Assembly: GCA_025738555.1 (NCBI GenBank) | Contig: JAOVFP010000013.1 | Coordinates: 1,302,001 to 1,366,000, forward strand | Direction: 5' to 3' | DNA: 64,000 bases | Origin: Cyathus striatus | Lineage: Eukaryota; Basidiomycota; Agaricomycetes; Agaricales; Nidulariaceae | Shown: positions 23,275 through 32,661 of the stretch, piece by piece | Layout of the letters: the number at the start of each line of letters is the position of its first letter | Position numbering within the stretch: position 1 is the first letter of the stretch | Made by a program: the position numbers and the translations under genes | Notes under the pieces: model-generated | Told to the model about the DNA's origin: nothing | Seen by the model: only the letters and a program-made list of their open reading frames with translations | Database searches by the model: none

Positions 23275-25787
23275 ATGGTGTCCTTCAACAAATTCTTCGC
23301 TTCTGTTTTCCTTGCTGTGGTATATGCGACCACTGCAAGTGCAGTACTTCGGCTCTCCAGCGCGAAGCACGCCACGCACAGAAGAAGAGACCTGACTCCC
23401 CAGCTTCAGATCGAGACATTCCATCCCGCCAGCACATTCGAGGTACGTCGTTTTAGGTTGGTCCTGGCTAACCCCCAGTAAAGCTTTCTAATAAACGACT
23501 TTCGTAGACTTTCGGTGACGGCATCGACCATCCTTTGTCCAAGCGGGCCGAGGAAGATCTCGAAGGCGCTGCGATTTCATTCGCGCAATCTCGCTTGTCG
23601 GTCAATTCATCGACTATTACGTTCAAATCTGGATTCTCCGGTGATGTTGCGAAGCACGCTTTTCTTAAACAGACTCACGTAAATTTTTTATTCGTCGCAC
23701 ATCACACTGATTGTTAATCCTTCTTTTAAAGGACGGGATTCCATTTGCCAACGCGGTTGCAAATGTCGCCTTCAACAATGCCAACAAGGTACTTACATCA
23801 GGGTTCTATTCTACCACGGGATCTATACTAACGTGACTTCCAGGTTGTTTCTTTCGGATCCTCTTTTGTCAAACCAAGTTTGTCCAAAATAGCAATTTTA
23901 TTGGAATGCTTTCTTATGTTGTCTTATAGCGAGTATCGCCTCCTCTACACCGTCAATAACAGTTGATGCCGCTATCTCATTCGCTGAAAAGGCTTTGAAC
24001 GGAAAATTCGATCAGCACCCACCCACTCTCGAATTCCTCGTCAAGGAAGACAACACCGCTGCTTTAACACATGTTATGCAAATCGAGAATGATGCGACGG
24101 GCGCATGGGTTGAAGCCTTTGTGGATGCTCACAGTGGCGAGCTTTTATCCATTACCGATTTCGTCACCCAGGCTTCGGTATGTATTGATATGCTTTTCTG
24201 TGATATTTTTGATTGAGCTTCGAGCAGTATCGTGTTATTCCTCTACAAGAGGAGATCTTGACGCAAGGATTCCAAGTTTTGACTGATCCTCAAGACCTTT
24301 TGGCATCCCCAGATGGCTGGCACTCGACCGGGACCACAAGCACTACAACAACATCGTGAGCTACATACCATGCCTCTGAAAATATCTATGACATATTGTT
24401 AAACACAGAGGTAACAATGTCGTCACTTTCAAGGGCACCACGACGAGTACAACCAACCAATCATCTTCTGGCCTTAACTTTGTTTTCACACAAAATCCCA
24501 ACGTTGCTTCTACAACTCAAGTCAACATTGATGCCGCTCGAGTCAACGCATTCTATGTTGTCAACTCGGTTCATGACCTTACTTACCGGTGTGTTCTCTT
24601 ATCACATCAACGCGAGGTCTTGCGTACTCGTCCTGAAACCCAACTAATAGCTACGGATTTACCGAAGTAGCATTCAACTTCCAATCGAACAACTTTGGCA
24701 AGGGTGGTGCCGGCAATGATCAGGTCACTGTATCAGTACAGGATAGTGCTGGAACCGACAATGCTGATTTTTCGACGCCTCCGGAGTACGTGTGACTAGA
24801 TTTGTAGACCATCATTCACGGCTAACTGGATAAACTAGTGGCCAATCGGGAAGGATGCGCATGTTCTTATGGGATCTCACCAGCGTATGTAATCAGTAGG
24901 TTAGTAGCTCCTGTAACTCAGACTGACATGTTGTCATTTAGCCTGAGCGCGATGGTGCCCTGGAGAATGACATCGTGACTCACGAGAACACGCATGGTGT
25001 CACTAACAGAATGACCGGCGGTGGGACTGGTCGTTGCCTGCAAATCACTGAGGCCGGTGGAATGGGTGAAGGATGGTCTGATGCCATGGCAGAGTATGTT
25101 ACTCGTTCTCTTTATATCATGCTGGGAAACTTACCATTCATCTTAAGATGGACTGAACACACCTCGGCAGCAGTCCCGGATTACATTCTTGGACAATACG
25201 TTACCAACGATCCTGCCGGTATTCGTAGCCATCCCTATTCGACCAATGCGTATGTTCATTGATCTATTAAACTACTATGTCGATTTACTAATCTGACTGA
25301 TATGCTCAGTGCGACCAACCCATTACGCTACTCTAGTCTGAAGACCTTAACTGAGGTCCATGGTACGTATCTGATTTATTTATAGTGTCGTTTATGTTCT
25401 AATGTCTTCCATTGCAGACATCGGTGAAGTTTGGGCCAATACACTTCATAATGTCTATGCGGCACTCGTTGGTGCCCACGGCTTTTCTACTACTGCACGA
25501 ACAAATCCTAGTGGCACCGAAGGCAACATTGTGTTCCTTCACCTCTTCCTCGATGCCCTCCCACTTCAACCTTGTAATCCTACATGTACGTCCACTACCG
25601 TCTACAACAATGTATATGCTCCTAACATTCACTAGTCCTCACTGCTCGTAATGCCTGGATTCAAGCTGATGTTAACAGATACGGTGGCGCCAACAAGTGC
25701 CTCTTGTGGAACGCTTTTGCGAGCCGTGGGTTGGGTGTAAATGCTGCCAACCATAACGATGATACAACTGTTCCTGCTGGGTGCTAA
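23275..25787 (+). CDS. M36 fungalysin metalloprotease (copy 2)
   Basis: Paralogue of the protease at 14748-17233 with the same order of domains and a very similar exon layout. The signal peptide is [18 protein letters not shown]. The propeptide holds [16 protein letters not shown] and a [22 protein letters not shown]-like segment. The zinc site [14 protein letters not shown] is encoded near 24981, followed by [16 protein letters not shown] with the third Zn ligand. The C-terminus has [38 protein letters not shown] and [15 protein letters not shown], then VPAGC and stop. Both zinc motifs and the helper Glu are intact, so it is predicted active and secreted. Silent differences between the copies are numerous and introns have diverged, so the duplication is not recent. 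Confidence 0.9.
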
Positions 25788-25938
25788 ATCGTAAATTAAA
25801 CAACATTTGTTTTAGACGCGGTGACGTCTAACGATACGTGTACCCTGTGTATATGTACTAACAAGCAATGCATCTTTACACATAAACCTACATATTGGTT
25901 ACGATCATAAGCAGACTGGTCGCATTCAAATATTCCTC

Positions 25939-27131
25939 TTAAACTTTAACATCGAAATGGAATGCATCGCCTCGATCCAAGTAAACCACTTTATCATTTA
26001 AGCCGGCCGTCTCAACCATGCTTTTGAATTCGTCAAGCCCGCTCAGGAAGACATCATAGTCGCTTCAAGGGCATTATCGTAAGCATACGAACTTCAATGT
26101 TTCATGAATCTGAACACTTACTCAAAATGAATAGGGATCGTCAACTCTGGATTTATCAGCTGGATAAGAGCAACCCCTTGTTTGGCGTCCATTGTTATCA
26201 TAAGTAGAGGTAGGTGAGGTCCTGGTATTGTCGTACCTCCTAAATATCAAGTTAGTTTTGACATGACGTCTAGGTTATAGAGGTAAACATTACCCAAGTG
26301 AACTAGCATTAAGTCAATTTGCTTTCCTTTATAACGCTCCGGAATTTCCTTAAGGTCATCCACTAACAACGTATCGCCAGATATATATATCCTGTAGCCG
26401 CACTTCCATTCGCCGGATGCCTGTTCAAAGCCAAGTTCCACCATCCATCCATTTGTGGGCGGAACGGCACTCAATAGTTTATTCACCTTTTCGAACAAAT
26501 GGCCAGGACCGGGTGGAACGTGCTTTCCTGGCATTCCAGTGACCTTTATTTTCGGAACCGATGTGCTTTGTACGTTGAGTCCAATAGGGGAAGAAATTGC
26601 TAATGTACCGGTTTCATAGTGGTCTAATGCATGAACGTTTGTGAATGCTTCTCCATCTGCTTTCGAGGACAAATGATCGTAAGCATGAGGGGTGGTAACG
26701 ATCGGTATATCTCTCCGGAGAGAGGATTCGACCTTTTCGTCGAAATGATCACTGTGATGATGATTAATGATGAATTTAATTCCTAGTGATTTAAACGCCT
26801 ACGCATGATAGTGGCTGAGTAGGACAATGTCGATAGGCGGTAGTTCCTCAAGGTTAACCGCAGGATTTGTTAATCGCGTCCCAGTTATACCGGGTCCGAG
26901 GTGAACATGATCTCCAGCATGGAGGAAGTTTGGATCCGTCATGAGACGTATTCCAGCCCATTCGAGAATCGTAGTAGCTGTTCCTATGAAATAGAGGCTG
27001 GCGCCTTTGCCAACGCCTTTAATTTGCTTTGGAAGTGGAAGGGAACTGGGAGCATTTTCTTCTGTGCGGGTAGGGGCGAGCTTTCGTTGCGTGTCGAGGG
27101 TGAGATTAAACTTTTCCTTTGAGGTCATCAT
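25939..27131 (-). CDS. Metallo-beta-lactamase-fold hydrolase (UlaG/NAPE-PLD-like)
   Basis: Minus-strand gene with several introns, one at the HxHxDH motif that closes in frame. Exon 1 holds the strand GASLYFIGTATTILEWAG, then LMTDPNFLHAGDHVHLGPG and PPIDIVLLSHYHA. The next exon continues as DHFDEKVE, completing HYHADHFD, the metal-binding signature of the superfamily. Later segments are IPIVTTPHAYDHLS, ALDHYETG, YRIYISGDTLLVDDL, the LMLVHLGG strand, MDAKQGVALIQLINPE and TIPIHFE. It ends with DAFHFDVKV and a stop at 25939-25941. The order resembles UlaG/NAPE-PLD-type zinc hydrolases; the substrate cannot be deduced. It is convergent with fungalysin 2, whose stop is about 150 bp away. Confidence 0.85.
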
Positions 27132-27188
27132 GGGAGTTTATAATTGGGAGGAGGGATATGAATCATCTTGAAAGATCGTCAATTCGTC

Positions 27189-27199
27189 CTTTTTATAAG
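27189..27199 (-). promoter_or_regulatory. TATA box of the hydrolase
   Basis: CTTATAAAAAG on the minus strand, about 60 bp before the start at 27131. Confidence 0.5.
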
Positions 27200-27423
27200 T
27201 GTTATGTATTATTATATAGCGAGTTAGCTCGAAAGAAGTCACTCAAGTGCTTATCTACTCTCCGAAAGGTTTACGATAATCCCTTATCAGCATAGAATAG
27301 GTCGTAAATGTGGCAAAAATGCGGTGTAGCTCGGCCTTGGAGAGAAGAGCTAGAAATAGACGAGGATCCCGTGCGTTGCCACGGCAGGCCACGGCCTTCA
27401 TTCGGGTCTGCGGCCCCGAGATG

Positions 27424-27535
27424 AAAGACATACGGGCCTAACGGGAATTGAACCCGGGACCTCCGAAACTCCGACTAAGTAATATGAAAATGTGGGACTA
27501 ACTAGCGCTAGTAGGCACCTTCTCAACAAGGCCGC
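27424..27535 (-). pseudogene. tRNA-Pro-like pseudogene
   Basis: The minus strand ends with GGAGGTCCCGGGTTCAATTCCCGTTAGGCCC, nearly the 3' half of the tRNA-Pro at 30656-30741. It begins GGCCTTG, which pairs imperfectly with the 3' acceptor. The D and anticodon arms are scrambled and a T-stem pair is broken. It is read as a dead tRNA copy. Confidence 0.55.
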
Positions 27536-27912
27536 TCTTCAGATTTTATCATGAGTATAAAGAGACTTATATTTGACTTATATGGAATGTGTCCATTTGG
27601 CTCTTGCATCTTCTCCCTGTGAAATCTGGGTCAAATGTAAATACTTGCTGCATAGTATACTTAAAACATCACGTCTTGATCACGTAGTGAACGATTTAGA
27701 TTCTTACCTAAGTATACAGCAGTCTGTCAGAATTTCCTCACGTCTTTTACACTTTATCAGGTGAAGAGTGATACAATTATTTGAGTACTAAAAAGACATA
27801 AAAATCGAATGTAAAAGGTTTAAACAAGGAGTCGCTACAAACTATACCTAACTTCAATGTAAGCGTCCAACAATCACTACTTTGCGCTAGACAATTTATC
27901 CCATATATTAAA

Positions 27913-29288
27913 TTAAGGCTTTCCATATGGGAATATTTGGGGGCAGCCAGAATCTTTCATTGGGCTGAAAAAGAAGTCCAAATTCCTGTTGAGCGCGTCG
28001 AGCAAAGCGCCCTTCGGAGTCGGATAAAGAGATCGGACAGTTTGATTGACAAAGTTCGTGTAAAGCAAGCAGCCGTCCCCCTCAAAACTAGCGGAAGTCG
28101 GATCGAGAACATAGTTCCCTACACCTTCGTTCTTTCCAGGTTGGATAGGATGGGCAGAGAAGACTGCATTGATACCGTCGTCAAGTTCATCAGAAAGTAT
28201 CGACCTGTTGGAGCGGAAAAATCCATCAGGCATTTTGTTGTTCTGGAAGAAACCACGAGCAGTGGTCATATCCAATTGCCCATCAGTCTGTCTTCCATCA
28301 ACGAAGAACATCAAGGGGAAGATTGTCTCCGCGTATGCTGTAAAGTAACGCGGCGCAACAAACGAAAACTGGGGATTGGTTGCGATCGACTGTTGAATAC
28401 GTTGCCAACGTAACTCTGCTGCGACAGTAAGGTTGTAATTTCCACCTCCGAAGCGGTTACTAAAGTCAACGAACTGCAGAGTACCGAGTTTGCATGAGAT
28501 ATGATCTGCATAATATTGGTAATATATCCATACCTGATCGAAGAGAGTCTCGTTAAAACTATGATTATCTCCGAAGAACGCATCGCCTCGAGTCATACTT
28601 GAGTCCCCTATGGATAGTAGAAAACATTAGTTAGAGAAGGCTCTAAGTAAATATGGTCTCTAACCTTCAAACACTGCATGTGTATCTAATCCTCCCACTA
28701 TAGCCGGCTTTGGAGGATCCGGACCCGTCGCAGGAGTCTTTCCACCAATACTCAGTAGGTCTGTTATCAAGTTTCCGTCGACAAGCATCGCTGCATACGT
28801 GACGAAGACTGCCAAGAAATTTGGCATACCAAATCCTAAATGCATGCAGTAGATATTAATCACTGTCGAAATACTTCAATATGAAACACAAACCGTCCTG
28901 TACGGCATTAACGATTTGACTTGGTGTGGCAACTCCAGAGCGAGGGAGCCACTTTACACAATTCAGCATTCGCATATTCAAATGAATACAGCATACTTAC
29001 CCCATGGGAAGCAAGTGTGTTAAGACCCGGACAAGGTCCACGTATATCTCCAGGTCTTAGAGGCATCCATGGGTGCTTCTTGTCATTAACAAGTTTTACT
29101 GAAGTATCGTTTGGCGCAGGGGGCGGAAGAGGTGCTTTTCGTGCCTGCAAAGTCGGGAGGATTATGTCCAATTCCCGCTCTGATAGGCCCGCAAGAGAGG
29201 CATACTGTGGAAAGCCGAGAGATATGGTAGCGAGTAAAGAGATTATGATTGTGAGTTCAAAGAATCGAGTCATTGCAAGTGTTGACAA
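27913..29288 (-). CDS. Unspecific peroxygenase (heme-thiolate peroxidase)
   Basis: Secreted heme-thiolate enzyme of the aromatic/unspecific peroxygenase (UPO) family, which uses H2O2 to oxyfunctionalise C-H bonds. A signal peptide (FFELTIIISLLATISLG) precedes FPQYASLAGLSERELD. The heme-ligand motif is in RPGDIRGPCPGLNTLASHG (PCP). The distal region has AAMLVDGNLITDLLSIG, the EGD motif (AVFEGD) and SMTRGDAFFGDNHSFNETL, with the Arg and Glu of the acid-base pair. Later come FSNRFGGGNYNLTVAAELRW, FFVDGRQTDGQLDM and the C-terminal Cys-containing GCPQIFPYGKP. Length and motif order match long-type UPOs. A TATA box at 29313-29322 sits only about 30 bp before the first ATG, so translation may start at the second Met (29273, MTRFF), just before the hydrophobic segment. 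Confidence 0.92.
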
Positions 29289-29312
29289 TAATCCTGGTCC
29301 GTCGCCCCAGAC

Positions 29313-29322
29313 ATTTTATAGT
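29313..29322 (-). promoter_or_regulatory. TATA box of the peroxygenase
   Basis: ACTATAAAAT on the minus strand, about 25 bp before the first ATG at 29288 and about 40 bp before the second at 29273. The spacing favours the second ATG. Confidence 0.6.
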
Positions 29323-30189
29323 TAAGAACCTGAATTAAAATACCGCCGAAAGGCACAAATAACTGACTCGTTGCTGCGGGGCTATGTCCATGCGGGTATT
29401 TTCAGGAGTAGATATACATCAGCAAGCAGTGAGGATCGACTAGGGATGTAAATTTCCACGACGAGTTGTGAACTAAATCTTGCTCGACGTCGGACTAAAA
29501 TATACCGCTTAACAGGACAACAACCGCAGCATACATATATCTCATCGTCACGAGCTTGACATGCATCAACAGCTGTGCCATTCTTATTTCATTTTTCGAC
29601 TGCGGCTCCAAGGCTACCTTAGACTGGGAGACGTTGGCAGGCCAATAAACCTACGCACACCTAAACGTCTCGAGTTTTGCTTCAGACTAGAGTATGCGAT
29701 TGGGTTCGGTGGTGTAACCGTAGTCACAGAGAATTAAGTTTCGGATGATTTTCCGGCAACGACTTCACTGATACTAATCTTTCGAAGATGCAGATCATCC
29801 AATACTACTTACTAATATTTATAGCAGTGACCCGAGCCCCGCATTGGTGCCACTTGTAACATGAGCGCTGAGCTGTGGCACATGCACATCTTTTACACTG
29901 TTCCAAGCACCATATGTTATCCAATATTCAATAGTCAGGCCTTCGGGGCCCTGACTTTAGAGGAAATTTAAATATTTCTGAGGCAATAAGCTAATTTAGG
30001 ATGCGCATTCAGTGAATTCTATAGTACACCCTGTGTCGTAACACTCAGAAATTTGGTATTAGGTAACACCCGCACACTAAGTGTTTAATAACCTCCAAAA
30101 TTTGCTCCCGGCAGTTAAGCTCCAGGAGACCTTCTTACAGCTTGAATGAATAAGATTTCAAAAGTAAATATTTATTCGCAGGAACTATT

Positions 30190-30420
30190 AAGTGGACTGA
30201 ATAAAAAGAGCGAACAGTTTGATTGACGAAGTTCGGTATAAATCAAGGAGCGTCATCCCTTTCAGAATTAGCGAAAGTCGGATCGAGAACATAGTTTCAC
30301 ATTGCCAATTCTTCGTTCTTTCCAGGCTGAAGGGCGCTGAAGATTAGTGCATTAACACCATCGTTCACAGCATTGGAATTAATTGTCCTGTTAGAACGGA
30401 AGATCCGTCAGGCACGCCGC
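30190..30420 (-). pseudogene. Truncated peroxygenase C-terminal fragment
   Basis: The plus-strand DNA here aligns with 28021-28235, inside the intact peroxygenase. Shared blocks include ACAGTTTGATTGAC, AAGTCGGATCGAGAACATAG and TTCTTCGTTCTTTCCAGG, in the same order and spacing. Small indels break the frame and similarity stops at both sides, so only about 75 codons of the C-terminal region survive. It is in the same orientation as the intact gene, about 2 kb upstream of it, as expected for a decayed tandem duplicate. Confidence 0.8.
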
Positions 30421-30655
30421 ACAGGGCGCTAGGCCCATGACTCCGATACATGCGACATGCCCCCGAGCAGGTGAGTACTTGTGCCATAAATATAAGTACT
30501 TCAATAATGTCCCTCATGAAGCGATCGATAACCAAGTCGCATCTTAGACTTGTCCTAGACTGTGACTGTCTAGTACAAAGTGCCCGAATAATTTAGATAA
30601 CCGAGATTAAAGCTTACCTATCGACTGGAGACTGGAGTCCAAGAAAAAATGTAAC

Positions 30656-30741
30656 GGGCCTAACCGGGAATTGAACCCGGGACCTCCTCCAAATGATCCG
30701 AAGAACCCTAAGAAGGAATCATACTACTAGACCATCAGGCC
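30656..30741 (-). tRNA. tRNA-Pro (AGG) with a 14-nt intron
   Basis: The minus strand folds as a cloverleaf. The acceptor GGCCTGA pairs with TTAGGCC (two G-T/A-T wobble-type positions), followed by discriminator C. The D arm is TGGTCTAGTAGTA, the anticodon stem CCTTC/GGAGG (one G-T pair), and the T arm CCGGG-TTCAATT-CCCGG. The loop TT-AGG-G carries anticodon AGG and is split after position 37 by an intron at 30692-30705. A and B boxes are intact. Confidence 0.9.
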
Positions 30742-31100
30742 ACGTAAAAGTGCGATTATTGTGCTTAGACAATGTGTTGCAAGCCCTGTATCAGCCGCTA
30801 ACCTTCACCTGGCATTGATGATTGAGCGCTCACCCGACGGTCCAGTTACTTATATACATATTTATGTTGTTATTGAACCCGTTGTCGACAGCCAAAGAAC
30901 TCGAACAAGCGACATACTTAATTGAACATACTGTATTATGCAATGTTTAATCTACAGATATTCGTGTTAAATCCATGTTCTAAGTGTTAAGTAGATAATA
31001 AGTAGTGCTAAAATGTTATATTCGGGTCAAATGTGGGTGAACAAAAAATGCTGAGTTGAGTCACCCTGGGATGGGGCTAGGGCAACCTGTATCACAGGTA

Positions 31101-31797
31101 TTAAGGAACACAGCGTGACGAAAAATAATACCTGGGACTTACGTCGGCATAACCAGGAATATGGTATGTTTCAGAGGGTTTCACTGTCCATAGTCGCTGG
31201 TTTTCTGAGACTTCCTTTACCTACAAAGCAGGTAATGTCAGTTACAGTAATACAGGTAAGTGCCGAACTGCATACAGTGTACTTTCCATTCCCTGCGCAT
31301 TCTATCTCGAACGGTGTTGCCGCAGTTCCTCTCATACCTCCTGAGAGGTAGGGATCTGACGTCACATTGGCGTCTAAAAGCACGTTTCGGATGAAGTACC
31401 CTCCTTCTGTTGTATTTGTTAATGTCCACTGTATATCTCTATAAGTATTTGCAAATTATGGTTCAAAGAATATTCACCATTCCGCTATCAGGAGGATTGC
31501 AAGGGTCGTCCTCTAGCCATAATCCTTTATTTATCAGGTTCTTGTCCAATCGGACATCCGTATTTGAATCAGAGGCGGTAATGATATATGTTCCAGATGT
31601 TATACTTAAACAAGCTGGCTATTGGATTCGTAACACGTTAGCCTGTCATTACGAACACTAACGAAGTGGAAGTAACATACTGCACGCTCAGCGACAGAAA
31701 CACTGGAAGCCCCCACCATTAATCTGAAGCACACACCCATGAGAGTTAGAAGCGAGAACATAATGAGCACTGGAAAGATTCGTACGGCACGGTACAT
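31101..31797 (-). CDS. Small secreted protein, probable beta-trefoil (protease-inhibitor/ricin-B-like)
   Basis: Four exons (31681-31797, 31478-31618, 31276-31428, 31101-31220) of 117, 141, 153 and 120 nt, joined by three phase-0 introns, giving 176 residues. A hydrophobic leader (RIFPVLIMFSLLTLMGVCF) suggests secretion. The mature part contains SGTYIITASDSNTDVRL, WTLTNTTEGGYFIRNVLL and ENQRLWTVKPSETYHIPGYA. The recurring G.Y.I......W.L / GGY.I.N pattern resembles the beta-trefoil repeats of mushroom I66-type protease inhibitors and ricin-B-like lectins. The fold call is an inference from pattern only. All exons being multiples of three with clean GT-AG borders makes the gene itself secure. 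A TATA box lies 25-33 bp before the ATG. Confidence 0.7.
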
Positions 31798-31821
31798 TGG
31801 GTATAGTGGATTATGTCTGCA

Positions 31822-31830
31822 GTTTTATAC
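31822..31830 (-). promoter_or_regulatory. TATA box of the small secreted protein
   Basis: GTATAAAAC on the minus strand about 25 bp before the ATG at 31797. Confidence 0.5.
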
Positions 31831-32014
31831 TGGAGTACACATCTAGAATCAAGGGGCTGTGAGGGAAAAGAGGATCGGATCACCGTTTCAATCTTCTGGA
31901 GCAAACGATTAGATCGTTATCAGAATATGTAGGGACCAACTAAGAATAGGACTTACACGGAGATGGAAGTGATGCTACTCTTCTACGGCTATTGGCGGAA
32001 CTAGAAGGTGCATA

Positions 32015-32661
32015 CACTCCTGGCTGCCGACTTTTTTGCCGTTCGCAAAATCCATCCAAATTTGACCTCAATAACTTTAAATATTGACTGAACATTTTGG
32101 CTGTCGCAAAATGTTCACTATTGGCTAGTGCAAAATTGTAGACAAATATTACATTTTGTACATATCTTGTATGAATACAAATCATTCTTTTTGTTCTAAT
32201 TTTAGCTTCATCAAAATAAGTGTCAAATGTAACGTTGTGAACGTGTTTTGACCTCACGCAAAATTTATTGTTTTGCATGACTGCAAAACCCGTGCAAAAT
32301 GAATCATTTTGCTTTTTCTCCCAAAATAACACAACTGGTGAACCTGTTATTTTGGGAGAGAAAGCAAAATGATTCATTTTGCACGGGTTTTGCAGTCATG
32401 CAAAACAATAAATTTTGCGTGAGGTCAAAACACGTTCACAACGTTACATTTGACACTTATTTTGATGAAGCTAAAATTAGAACAAAAAGAATGATTTGTA
32501 TTCATACAAGATATGTACAAAATGTAATATTTGTCTACAATTTTGCACTAGCCAATAGTGAACATTTTGCGACAGCCAAAATGTTCAGTCAATATTTAAA
32601 GTTATTGAGGTCAAATTTGGATGGATTTTGCGAACGGCAAAAAAGTCGGCAGCCAGGAGTG
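32015..32661. mobile_element. 647-bp near-perfect palindromic (foldback) element with CACTA-like ends
   Basis: Two 316-bp arms (32015-32330 and 32346-32661) are reverse complements with only rare mismatches (for example one base near the centre) and flank a 15-bp spacer. The element begins CACTCCTGGCTGCCGAC and ends with its complement, and the trinucleotide ATA abuts both ends, which could be a 3-bp target duplication. The arms carry repeated GCAAAAT/ATTTTGC strings like subterminal transposase sites. CACTA-superfamily elements characteristically begin CACT and duplicate 2-3 bp, so a non-autonomous foldback member is the likely identity. The long mirror open frames on both strands (31940-32377 minus, 32299-32667 plus) encode the same peptide only because of the palindrome. 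Confidence 0.85.

Larger units (their letters stand above)
27132..27912. other. Intergenic with a tRNA-like relic
   Basis: About 780 bp between the hydrolase and the peroxygenase. Apart from the tRNA-like relic at about 27424-27535 and the hydrolase promoter, I see nothing coding. Confidence 0.4.
29323..31100. other. Intergenic with a peroxygenase relic and a tRNA-Pro
   Basis: About 1.8 kb. The only supported contents are the peroxygenase fragment (30190-30420) and the tRNA-Pro (30656-30741). Confidence 0.4.
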
